A stretch of DNA of 64,000 nucleotides from Sodalis sp. Ffu. GTDB lineage: Bacteria > Pseudomonadota > Gammaproteobacteria > Enterobacterales > Enterobacteriaceae. Location of the stretch: NCBI GenBank assembly GCA_024748595.1, contig CP072944.1:652001-716000 (forward strand), given 5' to 3'. A program made the position numbers and the translations under genes. Shown here piece after piece: positions 1-10,439 of the stretch. A model generated the notes under the pieces. The model searched no databases. It was not told the DNA's origin and worked only from the letters and a program-made list of their open reading frames with translations. Position 1 is the stretch's first letter; each line of letters opens with the position of its first letter.

Positions 1-430
1 CACAGTTAATAAATATTTTTATTTTATTCAAACTTATACCTTGCAACAGTAAACGGGCTAAAAACTTTAATGTCATGATAGAACTCAACACGCGGCAACA
101 TCGATCATATTACTATTGACGTTACTTGGCTAAAAATTTGTGGTGAAAGAAATAAAAAATAGAAGAGAAAGTCAAGAAAAATGCTATATCTATCTGCATA
201 ATCAACAGTGCTGAACGCAATACTACAACACATGACATCATTCACTATGACCTACTGCTGCGTAATCTAACGGATTACGAAGCACAACTTGTATATTACA
301 GCAAATATACAAAAAAAACTCGATTACCATCGATGCTATCTGCAGAGATAGACGTATCACGAATAAAACGGCTATCGACAGACATCATGATATTGCCAGA
401 TACAGATAGCTAAAAGGCAATGGTCATAAA
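1..430 (+). mobile_element. Decayed IS903-group (IS5 family) transposase fragment
   Basis: No open frame survives, but conceptual translation from about 51 gives RAKNFNVMI, matching the RAKSVNVSF stretch of IS903-type transposases. From about 310 comes a KKTRLPSM..EIDVSRIKRL segment, matching the IPPRKGA..EYADRNRAV region near the C-terminal catalytic Glu. The same blocks recur in the same order at about 17.9, 35.3 and 49.1 kb. The left end lies outside the window and no right terminal repeat was found. It is a dead remnant with stops and frameshifts. The family call rests on remembered IS903 protein sequence. Confidence 0.7.
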
Positions 431-970
431 AACATCTTGACATCGCTTCACCTATCTCAGATAGCACCCAATTATAGATCATGGTTATGGTTTTACCCAT
501 CAAATGGTTATGTGCCATCTTAAGCCTCGGCTAAACAAGCAAAATACCAAGCCCCAATTTATGATAACCATATTGCGCAACAGACATTTTTTATAGTGAT
601 CCGATAAAATAAGCATAGTCTGTTATAAAGTAGTATATCTACAGATGTATTTTACTACCTAAACAACAAACACTGAACAGCACTTTGCTGTTATCACTGC
701 AACAGTGCACCAGCAGACCAACACCTTTTATTGATATTGCTATCAATGGTACAAAATCTATTATTTACCACCATTTCTCAATTCCTAATAGTTCACATTA
801 CTACATAAATCACATTTCAACTTTAAAATCAGGCGGGTTAAAACTATGCAACATTGAATACTCTCGTATCGAGAGTTTATATAATATCACTGGCTGTATT
901 GATATCTCTAGAATAAAATAGCTATGAATTAACCTGAAGGCGCGAAAATTGAGTTTAATAGGCGGTGACC
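431..970. other. AT-rich gene-poor stretch upstream of yafD
   Basis: No recognisable gene. A 78-codon open frame at 685-921 (+) has no motif, membrane segment or family resemblance I can name, and it lies in degenerate sequence, so I treat it as chance. The last bases contain an AGGCGG ribosome-binding site serving yafD. Confidence 0.5.
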
Positions 971-1822
971 GTGCCAAAAGAAACATATGCAGTCAGATAT
1001 GTCGCGGACCAGCCAGTCGAGCGTATATCCCCTCCACTTGCCTCTGGCCAATTAAGACGGACACTGCCATCGGGAAAACCTTTACCTGGTTCACGCATTT
1101 TGCGGGTTATGGTATGGAATATTTTTAAACAACAACGCGCTAATTGGCTATCTGTCTTGCAAGAATTTGGAAGAAACGCACAACTGATCTTGTTGCAAGA
1201 GGCTCAGACCACGCCGGAACTAGTAAAATATGCCACCTCTCATTATCTAGCGGCAGACCAGGTACCCGCGCTAATTTTTCCGCAACACCCCTCCGGGGTT
1301 ATGACTTTATCCGCTACGCATCCAATTTATTGCTGTCCGCTACGCGAGCGTGAACCACTATTGCGGTTGGCTAAGTCGGCGCTAGTTACCGTGTATCCCA
1401 TTCATAACGGGCAACTGCTGATGGTGGTTAATATCCATGCTGTTAATTTTAGCTTTGGTATTGATGTTTACACCAAGCAGTTAGAGCCCATTGGTGAACA
1501 AATACTTCATCATTATGGGCCAGTTATTACCGCAGGAGATTTTAATGCCTGGAGTCGACAAAGAATGCTGGCGTTGCATCGATTCACAGAACGAATGGGA
1601 CTGGGAGAAGTCACTTTTATTGACGATCAGCGTAGACGGACCTTCGGTAGACCATTAGATTTTATTTTTTATCGTGATATGAAAGTCTCTGAGGCATCTG
1701 TGCTCGTGACACAAGCATCAGATCATAACCCGTTATTGGTCGAGTTTCAACCTGTACCACACATACCAACTAAAACTGACGGCGCCGCAGATCATAGGTT
1801 TCGATTAACCAAAATTGGGTAG
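971..1822 (+). CDS. yafD: Endonuclease/exonuclease/phosphatase family protein YafD
   Basis: About 283 residues, close along its length to E. coli YafD, a member of the EEP (exonuclease III/DNase I-like) superfamily whose exact substrate is not established. Visible motifs are VWNI near the N-terminus (fold strand with metal-binding Asn), LLQEAQT (metal-binding Glu), GDFNAWSR (catalytic Asp and Asn) and [11 protein letters not shown] (catalytic Asp-His pair near the C-terminus). I chose GTG 971 because it aligns with the E. coli start (xKxTYAxRYV) and sits a proper distance from AGGCGG; GTG 965 is in frame but too close to that site. The C-terminus is about 20 residues longer than in E. coli. 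In E. coli yafE and mltD follow; here they are missing and the next intact gene is gloB. Confidence 0.93.
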   Translation: MPKETYAVRYVADQPVERISPPLASGQLRRTLPSGKPLPGSRILRVMVWNIFKQQRANWLSVLQEFGRNAQLILLQEAQTTPELVKYATSHYLAADQVPALIFPQHPSGVMTLSATHPIYCCPLREREPLLRLAKSALVTVYPIHNGQLLMVVNIHAVNFSFGIDVYTKQLEPIGEQILHHYGPVITAGDFNAWSRQRMLALHRFTERMGLGEVTFIDDQRRRTFGRPLDFIFYRDMKVSEASVLVTQASDHNPLLVEFQPVPHIPTKTDGAADHRFRLTKIG

Positions 1823-3158
1823 ACATTAAATTAAAAAAGTAGTATTTTATATATGATTTTATTGTCACGAGAGATGCTCTTTACTGCTAGCGCTTATGCA
1901 GCTGTCTAAAAAGCCTACTACTAGTTAATACATCGTCAACTTAAGCCTGCGCGTAAAACGTGCCAAAAATATTTTTTAAACGTTGCAACCTGTTCTATTT
2001 CAACAAAAAATAAGCATATTCCACGTTTATCCGTTTCACTATACCCTGATGAGTATTATCAATCCTGCACCTGATACTTGTTAACTATGACTATGTTGTT
2101 ATTCACCAATTGCGTGCATTACCCCGCTGCAATATCACTTTTAGCTAAAAGCATTGCACAACTAAAAAACATCATGTAGTGCGATACAGTTGACGCTATT
2201 ACGGTGCACCATAACAACACCATAACAATGATATAGCCTTAGTTTAATTAGCGATCTCAACATCGTGGCCACCTACGATCAACGTATTTTGTTGCCACAC
2301 TTCCGCCAGCACCAAGGCAAATAAGATAACATGAGTCTTCATCTTAATGTCAAAATCACTTATTAAAAATAGTACTTTGAAACCTAGTAAGGTACTACAA
2401 CAATCCTCCTGATTACGTATATGGTCAACACAATTAATTCAGCATCGCTATCGCATCGGCGATATTACAATAATCAGTGACTCCCAAATCATAGAGTCAG
2501 TTATTCAAATTCGATCAGCGGGATAGATATCTAGCTATGAATAGTGTAGTAGGTGCAGTGAACAATTTTTCGACGTTGCCCAACAAAATATTCACTCATT
2601 ATTAAGGATTAATAGTTAGCAGTTCAAGATAACCAATAGGTACATAACTTATCATGATGATATGGATACGCATCCAATGCCTAAAATAATTCCATCACCC
2701 AAGACATAACTAACTCCGCCACCGAGGACGCAATAAATATGGCTAACACAGAGCTCTTACCCCAAAAATACTAAAAGGCAAGAAAGTATCCTAATATATT
2801 TAGTAGCGCCAGAGGTGGACGCATAAGCACTAACCAGTGGGGCAGGAACACCGTGCATACCCTTTTCTTTGTTCATCAACCAAGCATTTAATGTGCTAGA
2901 TGAAAGTATAACCCTGATTGCGCTTTAACATGACCGGCATGATCTGTATTTTAAACTTCCACGATTGGCTTTGTAGCTGATAGCTCACCCATAATTTACA
3001 AGTTGTATAAAGCACATTGAGTCACATGAAGAGGGAGGCAATAGTGAAATGAGGATAGATAATGGCAGCAATGACACTAATAACCCCTTAAAAACCGATT
3101 TTATGGCTAACGGAGCAGATAAAACACGATGATCAGCGTAGTTATAAAAAATGCATAA
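1823..3158. other. Decayed region where yafE and mltD would be expected
   Basis: In E. coli yafE and mltD lie between yafD and gloB. No intact frame is present. On the minus strand from 2342 a short reading (MKTHVILFALVLAEVWQQN) weakly resembles the start of the MltD lipoprotein signal, with the lipobox Cys lost, but I could not follow it further. The rest holds no recognisable gene, RNA or repeat. Confidence 0.4.
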
Positions 3159-3923
3159 TCAGGAAAATTTATTAAAATGATCCTTTTTTTTGCGTAATGC
3201 AGAAAAAACACGCCATTCTTCGCCAGAAATGGGATGAATATTTAATTTATTATGTAAATCAATTTCATGACAACGCAAAAAAAGATTAATTTGTCGTTCT
3301 AAACGCAACGTTGTGGGCATCGTTGGCTGATTTTTCGCCCGTAACTGATTAATCTCATGTTGATAACCGGTGATAACATTATCTTGAGGAAATAGTATGG
3401 ACGCAAAAGTAATATTAGCTAAAGTATACTCATGTGCACCATAGAGCAGTGTCTCAGGAGGAAGTTGATTAATCTTTTGAAAAGACGCATACATTTGCTG
3501 TGCCATGCCTTTAAAAATCTGACCGCAACCTGCAGAAAATATTATATCTCCGCAAAAAAGCAACGGAGCGCTATAAAAGCCTATATGTCCGAGAGTATGA
3601 CCTGGTAAAGCTAATATCCTAAAATCATGGTCCAGTAACGTTACATTGTCACCTTCCGCCACAATCCGATCAGCACCTTTATCCTTGGTCTCCTGCGGAC
3701 CATAGGTCGGCACCGAAAAGTACCGCAGCAATTCGCGTACACCACCAACATGGTCGTGATGATGATGAGTTAACACGATGGCCTTCATGGTCAACTTGCC
3801 CGCCACAAGAATTTTTAATACCGGCACGGCTTCTCCTGGATCAACTACAATACACTCTCTGTCATCATTATGTAAAAGCCAAATGTAATTATCCGTCAGA
3901 GCTGGAATGCTGATAATATTCAT
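3159..3923 (-). CDS. gloB: Hydroxyacylglutathione hydrolase (glyoxalase II)
   Basis: 254 residues, close to the usual 251-residue enterobacterial GloB. It hydrolyses S-D-lactoylglutathione to D-lactate and glutathione, the second step of methylglyoxal detoxification in the cytosol. The metallo-beta-lactamase fold is shown by [11 protein letters not shown] (binuclear metal site, THxHxDH), [12 protein letters not shown] with a further metal His, and [14 protein letters not shown] with the bridging Asp; GAHEYTLAN supplies the last metal His. The substrate-binding C-terminal helical region is present. It is divergent from yafS with only 44 bp between starts, as in E. coli, so the promoters must overlap. 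No disruption seen. Confidence 0.96.
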   Translation of the reverse strand: MNIISIPALTDNYIWLLHNDDRECIVVDPGEAVPVLKILVAGKLTMKAIVLTHHHHDHVGGVRELLRYFSVPTYGPQETKDKGADRIVAEGDNVTLLDHDFRILALPGHTLGHIGFYSAPLLFCGDIIFSAGCGQIFKGMAQQMYASFQKINQLPPETLLYGAHEYTLANITFASILFPQDNVITGYQHEINQLRAKNQPTMPTTLRLERQINLFLRCHEIDLHNKLNIHPISGEEWRVFSALRKKKDHFNKFS

Positions 3924-3967
3924 CTTTAACCTCAGTATTTTTTAATAGCCTTTAGAGATAGTGAAAC

Positions 3968-4702
3968 ATGAAACATGTGCAAAATACTAAGTCTATCGTG
4001 GCGCCAGCCTCATGGGATGAAATCCCCCGTGGAGCTTACTATCGTCAGGCACTGGAACAAGGCCTAAAATTCTGGTGGCCCAAACTATTTGGATTTCACC
4101 TACTAAAAATTGGCGCATTAAGCGCAGACCTGGATACCAGAAGTTGTGCTATTTCCCATCAGATCAATGTGGGACTCGAGGGCGAACAATTACAAGTGGT
4201 GGCCGATCCCTATCAACTACCCTTCGCTAATAAATTTGCTGATGCATGCCTACTAGCCCATACCTTATCATATACCAACGATCCCCATCGTTTATTACGG
4301 GAAGTAGATCGAGTGCTAATCGATGATGGCTGGCTGGTGATCACTACATTTAATCCAGTAAGCATACTGGGGCTAGGCAAACTATGCCCTGTCTTGTTCC
4401 GCTGCCAACCCTTCAGAAGTCGTATGTATACCCAAATGCAGATATTGGATTGGCTGGAGGTGCTTAATTTTGAGGTACTGAACCGAACCCATTTGCAGGT
4501 GTTACCGTGGCGTCGTCAGGGCGGCTGGCTGCTGAGCACCCATTTCCCCGCCATCGGTTGTCTGAGCGTTATTATAGCACGTAAACGCACCTTTCCCTTA
4601 AATCTTACACCGTTAAAAAAAGTTATACGCCGAGATTACGCCGCCCAGTTAGCGCCACACAGCACACTTTCTGGCAGTTGTCATCTGCCAGAAAATTACT
4701 GA
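3968..4702 (+). CDS. yafS: Class I SAM-dependent methyltransferase YafS
   Basis: 244 residues, similar throughout to E. coli YafS (about 240), a predicted SAM-dependent methyltransferase of unassigned substrate. Visible features are the VVADPYQLPFANKFADACLLAHTL stretch (motif II/III region of methyltransferase family 11) and LLREVDRVLIDDGWLVITTFNP, the typical strand-4/5 motif. The gene starts at ATG 3968, head-to-head with gloB. It is intact. An IS903-group remnant begins about 130 bp downstream. Function beyond methyl transfer is not shown. Confidence 0.9.
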   Translation: MKHVQNTKSIVAPASWDEIPRGAYYRQALEQGLKFWWPKLFGFHLLKIGALSADLDTRSCAISHQINVGLEGEQLQVVADPYQLPFANKFADACLLAHTLSYTNDPHRLLREVDRVLIDDGWLVITTFNPVSILGLGKLCPVLFRCQPFRSRMYTQMQILDWLEVLNFEVLNRTHLQVLPWRRQGGWLLSTHFPAIGCLSVIIARKRTFPLNLTPLKKVIRRDYAAQLAPHSTLSGSCHLPENY

Positions 4703-4829
4703 TCGCTTACGCCCTGCTTACATCAGGCTATATGCTCCAGTATCCGTCTGTTTTTTCAAATTGATAACAGCTTTATTAAACAAATTTAATTTTCCTAAAT
4801 AACAAATGATAATTGCCAATTTTTCCAAA
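4703..4829. other. Short spacer between yafS and an IS remnant
   Basis: AT-rich spacer without a recognisable gene or clear terminator. Confidence 0.4.
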
Positions 4830-5643
4830 ATCATCTCTCGGCAAGGTAAAATTTATCATCAATTGGGCGAGCGCTAACAACGCTATCATCAAACGTAGCT
4901 TACTGGTATTCTGATTAAATACTTCAATACATATGCTTAGTTATGACAGCATGAAGTGATATAATTATCTACCATACCATTAAACTTACTTTAACATCGT
5001 TTATGGATGCAAATAAAATCTGAAACAAAACATAAAGAAACATTTATTAACTAAGAAATAAAATTTATAAAACCTTGTAATACTCGTAGCGTTAGGAGAA
5101 AAATTCCAATATTTATTTAAAGTTATAATATCCATCTCCAAATATAGAATAACTGCTGCTTTATTAAGCAGCAGTTATTCTATTATCCTAAAAATAGGCA
5201 AACTATGACGATAGTTGGAATTCATGTAGCATCAATATCACTACAAAAACAATCATCAACTTCGAGCTACGTCTTGAGTAATATAACCGAGACTAAAGCA
5301 CTATATACTAGCTTACAAACACACCGAAAAATTAACGAGCTTATTCCGCCGATAGGGCGTACTATATGTAACTAGCTAAGATATACGCCTGACTGACAGA
5401 AAACAGACGGGCAACTCTCAATTGGCATTATCTGGAAAAATACCATATCATGAATAAAACAGTGATACGACGGACTCCTAGCATTACCAGGATTACAATG
5501 CCCAATAAAAGAAATACTAGGCACTAACCAGTGCAGTGAATAAAATTACTTAGCTAGATCATCACCAGATGCGTGGTTAAACAACCTTAAGTAAGTACAA
5601 AAGAAAAGATACTCGTCGCCGTCTAAATTTATTCAACAAAGCC
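4830..5643 (+). mobile_element. Decayed IS903-group element ending inside rnhA
   Basis: The reading from about 4849 gives KVKFIINWASANNAIIKRS, matching the N-terminal KQKFKITNWSTYNKALINRG of IS903-type transposase. From about 5320 HRK..LIPPIGR and from about 5450 YHE.NKTV match the C-terminal half. The right terminal repeat at 5626-5643 is AATTTATTCAACAAAGCC, 17 of 18 bases identical to the IS903 repeat as I remember it. Frameshifts and stops run through it. Its right end lies within the rnhA coding frame. Confidence 0.85.
5144..5183. repeat. Perfect 18-bp-arm hairpin inside the IS remnant
   Basis: Arms 5144-5161 and 5166-5183 are exact reverse complements with a TATT loop; the core is AACTGCTGCTT. 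No run of T follows on either strand, so it is not a standard terminator. Such an exact hairpin in otherwise decayed sequence is notable. Confidence 0.9.
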
Positions 5644-6100
5644 CATGATAACCGACATCATCAAGTGTAGGATGGTGGGCGGCGGCTCGTGCCAGTTCAT
5701 CGCAGCGTTCATTTTCCGGATGACCGGCATGACCTTTCACCCAATTCAACTTCAACGCATGAGGTTGAATGACTAAATCCAGCCGCTGCCATAAATCAAT
5801 ATTTTTCACCGATTTTTTCTCGGTGGTTTTCCAGCAGCGCTTTTTCCAATTTTGGATCCATTTGATGATACCCTGACGTACATATTGGCTATCGGTGCTA
5901 AGGATCACCGAACAGTGATATTTTAACGCTTCCAGCGCGATAATCGCCGCCATCAGCTCCATACGATTACTGGTTGTTAGTCTATAACCAGCACTAAATT
6001 CTTTTTCGTGCTGGTTATAGCGCAATATCACTCCGTAACCGCCGTGACCGGGATTGCCAAGGCAAGAACCATCAGTGAAAATTTTTACCTGTTTGCGCAT
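5633..6100 (-). CDS. rnhA: Ribonuclease HI with an IS-derived C-terminus
   Basis: 155 residues. It degrades RNA in RNA-DNA hybrids (R-loops, primers). All four catalytic acids are visible: [11 protein letters not shown] (Asp10), NRMELMA (Glu48), [10 protein letters not shown] (Asp70) and [12 protein letters not shown] (Asp134). The E. coli protein ends in GYQVEV; here the end is GYHGLC and the stop. The bases encoding GLC and the TGA belong to the terminal inverted repeat of the IS remnant at 4830-5643. The insertion thus replaced only the last few, non-catalytic residues, so the enzyme is probably active. It is divergent from dnaQ (55 bp), as in E. coli. RNase HII is a pseudogene in this window, so this is likely the main RNase H. 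Confidence 0.96.
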   Translation of the reverse strand: MRKQVKIFTDGSCLGNPGHGGYGVILRYNQHEKEFSAGYRLTTSNRMELMAAIIALEALKYHCSVILSTDSQYVRQGIIKWIQNWKKRCWKTTEKKSVKNIDLWQRLDLVIQPHALKLNWVKGHAGHPENERCDELARAAAHHPTLDDVGYHGLC

Positions 6101-6155
6101 CTCTGGTAAACTGACTCCCTGTTAAAAATAGCTAAATCTGACATAAAAGAACATT

Positions 6156-6905
6156 ATGAGCTCTAACATTACACGACAAATCGTTCTTGATACTGAAACC
6201 ACCGGTATGAACAAGCTGGGGGTGCATTACGAAGGGCACCGAATTATTGAAATCGGTGCGGTGGAAATAATCAACCGCCATCTAACCGGCCGGCATTTCC
6301 ACGTCTACCTTAAACCAGATCGGATGATTGATCCGGAAGCTTTTAATGTTCATGGTATTAGTGACAAATTTTTGGCAGACAAACCGACTTTTGCAGAAGT
6401 TGCAGACGAATTTCTGGCATTTATCCGCAACAGCGAACTAATAGTTCATAACGCCCCATTTGATATTGGATTTATAGATTATGAGCTCAATATGCTTAAT
6501 CGTACTATCGGTAAGACCGAGTCTCTTTGCACGGTAACAGATAGCTTGCAGTTGGCACGTAAAATGTTTCCCGGTAAGCGCAACAACCTGGACGCCCTCT
6601 GTGATCGTTATTTGATTGATAATAGTAAGCGCACTTTACACGGTGCATTGCTCGATGCTGAAATTTTAGCTAACGTGTTCCTGCTCATGACCAGTAGTCA
6701 AACCACAATGCGTTTTGCGATAGAAACGGAGTTGAAACCGCAAGAGGCAGATAAGACAACGCAAATTCAACAGATGCAATGCGTCCGATCGCCACTAAAA
6801 GTTATTTATGCCAGCGAAAAGGAAAAACTAACCCATGAAAATCAGTTGGATCTTGTGCAAAAAAAAGGCGGAAAATGTTTATGGCGAATGGAAAACGACA
6901 AATAA
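6156..6905 (+). CDS. dnaQ: DNA polymerase III epsilon subunit (proofreading exonuclease)
   Basis: 249 residues (E. coli 243). It is the 3'-5' proofreading subunit of the replicative polymerase core and partners the alpha subunit encoded by dnaE in this window. DEDDh exonuclease motifs are intact: VLDTETTGMN (ExoI), VHNAPFDIGFID (ExoII) and LHGALLDAEILANVFL (ExoIII, with catalytic His and Asp). The C-terminal tail that binds alpha is present but divergent. It starts at ATG 6156, divergent from rnhA. The tRNA-Asp gene that follows dnaQ in E. coli was not found downstream. Confidence 0.96.
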   Translation: MSSNITRQIVLDTETTGMNKLGVHYEGHRIIEIGAVEIINRHLTGRHFHVYLKPDRMIDPEAFNVHGISDKFLADKPTFAEVADEFLAFIRNSELIVHNAPFDIGFIDYELNMLNRTIGKTESLCTVTDSLQLARKMFPGKRNNLDALCDRYLIDNSKRTLHGALLDAEILANVFLLMTSSQTTMRFAIETELKPQEADKTTQIQQMQCVRSPLKVIYASEKEKLTHENQLDLVQKKGGKCLWRMENDK

Positions 6906-7759
6906 AACCAATCAAATCATCCAATGATATAAAAATAAAGCAGTCGCATTACATCAGCAAACACTTTTCTAAAACATAAAAGCATTAAAATAACTAGCAT
7001 AACCCCATTACGAATAAAACTCATATAAATGGATTAATCCTCATTATAAAATTACTATATCAATCACTTAGAATTATAAACATTTGCACGTAAATGGAAA
7101 ATATCATTAAATTAAACAAATTAAATATCAAGAAATCTCTCTAAACCCTTTCTGCTCTCAAATTACTTAAAAATTTGATATTTACTTACACTACTACCCA
7201 AATGAAAATTTGATACAATACTGACCTAGAATTCAACAGGACAATATTTCCTAGCATGATTAAAACTTTAACAAAAATCAGGATGTAAATATCGCTATAT
7301 ATCCGATCGAATAAATATTGAACAGATCCTTTTCCATCGCTGACACAAACATGGGACTTACTCACTTTAAAAAGATACTATATTTGGTAAAAATATATTT
7401 AAAATATGGATGATGAAGCGATTTCTGGAAAGAAAGGCTAGCACTTTTTAATTCAAACCGCTTAGGTTTAAATTTATTAGATAAATCTACCCGCCTACAA
7501 ACCTTTTTTATTATAAGGTCGTTAGAAACGATAAGTATATTAATTAATTCATTGTTATTTAATGCACATTATACAACCATTGCTTTCCCTAACTAAGCAT
7601 TGTAAATTCGTAAAAAAGCAGCACCAAAAAATCAATCGACCAAGTATGATAACATCTCAAATAAAACAGAGTTTTAAAGATACCACTACACGAAAGCTAG
7701 CCAAAGTTTTTAACACCTCGATTGATGAAGCTTGAGCAATAATTGCGTAGTATGATAAA
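6906..7759. other. AT-rich junction between dnaQ and queF
   Basis: No gene, tRNA or clear IS motif found. It marks a synteny break: dnaQ and queF are far apart in E. coli. The sequence is strongly AT-rich, with many short A and T runs, as expected for long-neglected DNA. Confidence 0.5.
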
Positions 7760-8605
7760 TTATTGGCGTGCAAGTCGTCCGGTTATTGGCGAAAAATGCG
7801 TATTACTACGCCAGGGATTAATATCCAAACCACCGCGGCGGGCATAGCGCGCGTATACCGATAAAGTAGCTGGCCAGCAAAACCGCATCAGATCGTAAAA
7901 AATTTGCTCAACACACTGTTCATGAAATGTATTATGCTGGCGAAATGACACCAAATAACGCAACAGCGCTTCACGGTCAATGCGTGGCCCGCAATAGCGA
8001 ATTTGTACCGAGCCCCAATCTGGCTGATGCGTGATTGGACAGTTGGACTTCAACAAATGGCTGACCAGCGTTTCGCTAACTATCTGAGCACCAGCAGCAC
8101 CCTCTAACCAACTATTGGTAAATATGTAATCATCGATACGAATTAGCTGATCGTCGATACATTCGCCGTCGAAGTCCAGTACAGGTGTACAAGTAAGTTC
8201 GCTGAGCGGTCGGAGCGTTACCTGCACGATACCTTCTGAACAACAGACAAGATCTTCTACCAGTGTTGTATGTACCATTTTCCAAGATGGAAAATTAGTT
8301 TGATTGAAACTATTTAGATAAAGTTTAAAACTTTTAGATTCAATTAAATTAATGCTGGTCGCATCCAGAATAATTTCCCCAATCGCCACCTGCGGTAGCC
8401 CGTTTTTATTCAACCATGAGAGCTCGTACAATGTCCATATATCAGCCCCGTGAAACGGTAATGCCGCTGCTGAAAGTCCAAGTGGGTCACGGTTAATGGC
8501 ACGCGGTACCGCCTGAAGCAACGAAGGATCATAGTGCTCGCAATACAGGGTAGGCTTCCCCAGCATCAATAATTGCAATGATTGATATTGCTCATAATTA
8601 GTCAT
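7760..8605 (-). CDS. queF: NADPH-dependent 7-cyano-7-deazaguanine reductase QueF
   Basis: 281 residues, matching the long two-domain (YqcD type) QueF of E. coli (282). It reduces preQ0 to preQ1 in queuosine biosynthesis for tRNA wobble position 34. The N-terminal half carries LNRDPLGL and the substrate/NADPH motif [15 protein letters not shown]. The C-terminal half has [14 protein letters not shown], with the catalytic Cys that forms the thioimide and the nearby Asp, then [17 protein letters not shown] and [12 protein letters not shown]. Start ATG at 8605 with AGGA just upstream. It stands alone: the E. coli neighbours syd, yqcC and truC are not intact here. Confidence 0.96.
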   Translation of the reverse strand: MTNYEQYQSLQLLMLGKPTLYCEHYDPSLLQAVPRAINRDPLGLSAAALPFHGADIWTLYELSWLNKNGLPQVAIGEIILDATSINLIESKSFKLYLNSFNQTNFPSWKMVHTTLVEDLVCCSEGIVQVTLRPLSELTCTPVLDFDGECIDDQLIRIDDYIFTNSWLEGAAGAQIVSETLVSHLLKSNCPITHQPDWGSVQIRYCGPRIDREALLRYLVSFRQHNTFHEQCVEQIFYDLMRFCWPATLSVYARYARRGGLDINPWRSNTHFSPITGRLARQ

Positions 8606-9512
8606 TCCTGTTACCCTGTGGACTTTATTAAAATAAATTCAGTGTACCCCAAAAGCCGTAATAACCAGAATAAATATAGATAATGACCCTGATTTGAGCA
8701 CTAAAAGATTTTACCGTCCGTTATATTAAAAGCACTCGTGAACGGAGCATTGCAGCATTATACTACCGATAGCTGTATCGTGTTTCCTTAGATCCTGTAT
8801 CATCGGCGAAAAAGACGAGAAAATGTTTAGCAATCGCGGACTGGATTAGAAAATTTGAGCAATGTAGCGCATACGAGAGGTTTTAATTTGCAGTTACCAC
8901 ACCAATGATACGTATCACATGTATCCTGGATCCAGGATCCTGGACAAACTACTGGATCTGGGTTTAACTCTGGAATACAGAGTTTGTTTAGATTTAACCT
9001 TTAACAAAAAATAATAACTACTTACAAAAGTCCATGACTATTCGCTCTGAACGAGGAAGCTTTCACGAACAAAACAGATATTCGATCATATGCTCCTGAC
9101 ATTACCAAACTAGTAGCTTAAACAACTTTCATAATAACGACCTTTATTTATTAGAGAAAACTCATCCACGACTCGATGTATCCAACAAACCCTTGATCCA
9201 ATATTTAGGCCATAATTAATACGAATCCCACTGATGATATTTTTTGCAAATTTACATGGCCAAACCTCATTTCCATGCCAGCACCTAAGACACAGCACCG
9301 GATGCGGATCGTTTAGTTTTAACGCCTTACTTTAAAAGAAACGCTGACCGACGATACAGAATAGTGCATGTTAGGATATCATGGTCTTTAACAGTGGACC
9401 TATTGTAATTACTTCTACTAATCTGCATGTAAAAAAGTTGAGTTTACCGACGTTTCAGGTCAGGATTAGTGTCGTTCTTCATACAGGAGGTAAGAAAAGG
9501 GAGTCGAATTCT
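8606..9512. other. Decayed region in place of syd, yqcC and truC
   Basis: E. coli has syd, yqcC and truC between queF and yqcA. None is intact and I could not align fragments. Two overlapping short palindromes built on GGATCC occur at 8924-8943. A frame open upstream of yqcA from 9381 is only an in-frame extension without homology. Confidence 0.5.
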
Positions 9513-9959
9513 ATGGCGCAAATAGGTATTTTTGTCGGTACAGTATACGGGAATGCATTATTGACCGCTAAAGAAGTGGAATTAGTGCTAGCTGCCCAGG
9601 AACATCAGGTTGCGCTATTTAAAAATGGTATCTTCGAGCAATGGCAAACCTATAGCAAAGAAGTGATTTTGCTCATTACCTCCACCACTGGTCATGGTGA
9701 AATACCAAGTAATATCATACCGCTATTCCAACAATTGAAAAATAAATTGAATCAACAGCCTGCACTGCGTTATGGTATCATTGCCTTAGGTGATCGCAGC
9801 TACGACACTTTTTGTGGCGCAGGACATAGATTCGACGCGATGCTGCAAGATCAGGGCGCGAATCGAATAGGTGAATTGCTGAAAATTGATACCTTAGAGC
9901 ATCCAAATTCAGAAACTATAGCTTGTTCTTGGGCGAAGCAATGGGGAGCTTTACTTTGA
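9513..9959 (+). CDS. yqcA: Flavodoxin-like protein YqcA
   Basis: 148 residues, flavodoxin/MioC-like, close to E. coli YqcA (149). It binds FMN and probably serves as a small electron carrier; its partner is not established. The N-terminal IGIFVGTVYGNALLTAKEVE is the phosphate-binding loop, although the usual T/SxTG is here TVYGN as in YqcA. LLITSTTGHGEIPSN and ALGDRSYDTFCGAGHRFD are the FMN ring-contact loops. I chose ATG 9513 rather than the upstream in-frame 9381 because homology starts at MAQIGIF; AGGAGG lies at about 9485 and GGGAG at about 9499, the latter at good spacing. A strong hairpin overlaps the stop codon. Confidence 0.93.
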   Translation: MAQIGIFVGTVYGNALLTAKEVELVLAAQEHQVALFKNGIFEQWQTYSKEVILLITSTTGHGEIPSNIIPLFQQLKNKLNQQPALRYGIIALGDRSYDTFCGAGHRFDAMLQDQGANRIGELLKIDTLEHPNSETIACSWAKQWGALL

Positions 9960-9983
9960 GTGCAAGGGCCGCTCCCTTGCACT
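9959..9983 (+). terminator. Hairpin overlapping the yqcA stop, terminator-like
   Basis: Ten-base perfect arms AGTGCAAGGG and CCCTTGCACT with a CCGCT loop begin at the last base of the yqcA stop codon. The stem is GC-rich enough to stop polymerase, but only GTTG follows rather than a T run, so it may be a weakened terminator or an mRNA 3' end stabiliser. Confidence 0.5.
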
Positions 9984-10439
9984 GTTGACATCCTGCCTAC
10001 GGTATTCACTTACATTTTTAGAAACCACGATTCACATCGATAACACAAGTTTAAATGGATTTTATATCCAAAAATCCATCGCTGAATAGCGTGAAGGCTT
10101 ATCTAATTGATTTTAAATAAACTTTAACCTCATTGTTAAACACCATAGTTTTTGCTAGCAACATATTTAAATTTAATAATTTTAGCAAAAAATATAATAA
10201 ACTTTGTTAAATAAATCGAATGTTTTCTTAACAATATAAAATATATCACCAATTTTATCTTAAGAATCCCTCTAATATTAATTGGACACAAATGATAACA
10301 ATGGCTGGATATTTCAGCCATTGTTGTTTGATATGTAAAGAACAAAAATACATCCAAATACGCTATTCAGGTAGAATACCACTATTGTGGTAATGTAAAA
10401 TAAACTTTTATCCTGATACGGTGAACATATACACAAGTT
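9984..10439. other. AT-rich gap after yqcA with one short hairpin
   Basis: No gene recognised. A 73-codon minus-strand frame at 10136-10357 lacks homology. A second hairpin at 10297-10325 has 11-bp arms (AACAATGGCTG and its complement) with a 7-nt loop, followed by GTTTG; it might be a leftover terminator. Confidence 0.45.

Noticed and set aside
685-921. 78-codon open frame upstream of yafD
   Set aside because: No homology, odd composition, lies in decayed DNA; most likely chance.
2280-2342. Minus-strand reading resembling the MltD signal peptide
   Set aside because: Only about 20 residues, lipobox Cys absent, 800 bp from gloB rather than adjacent; too weak for a pseudogene call.
6906-7100. 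tRNA-Asp gene expected after dnaQ
   Set aside because: No cloverleaf or conserved GGTTCGA-type T-loop found.
8924-8943. Overlapping GGATCC-based palindromes as a regulatory site
   Set aside because: Short, single occurrence, with no gene close by to regulate.
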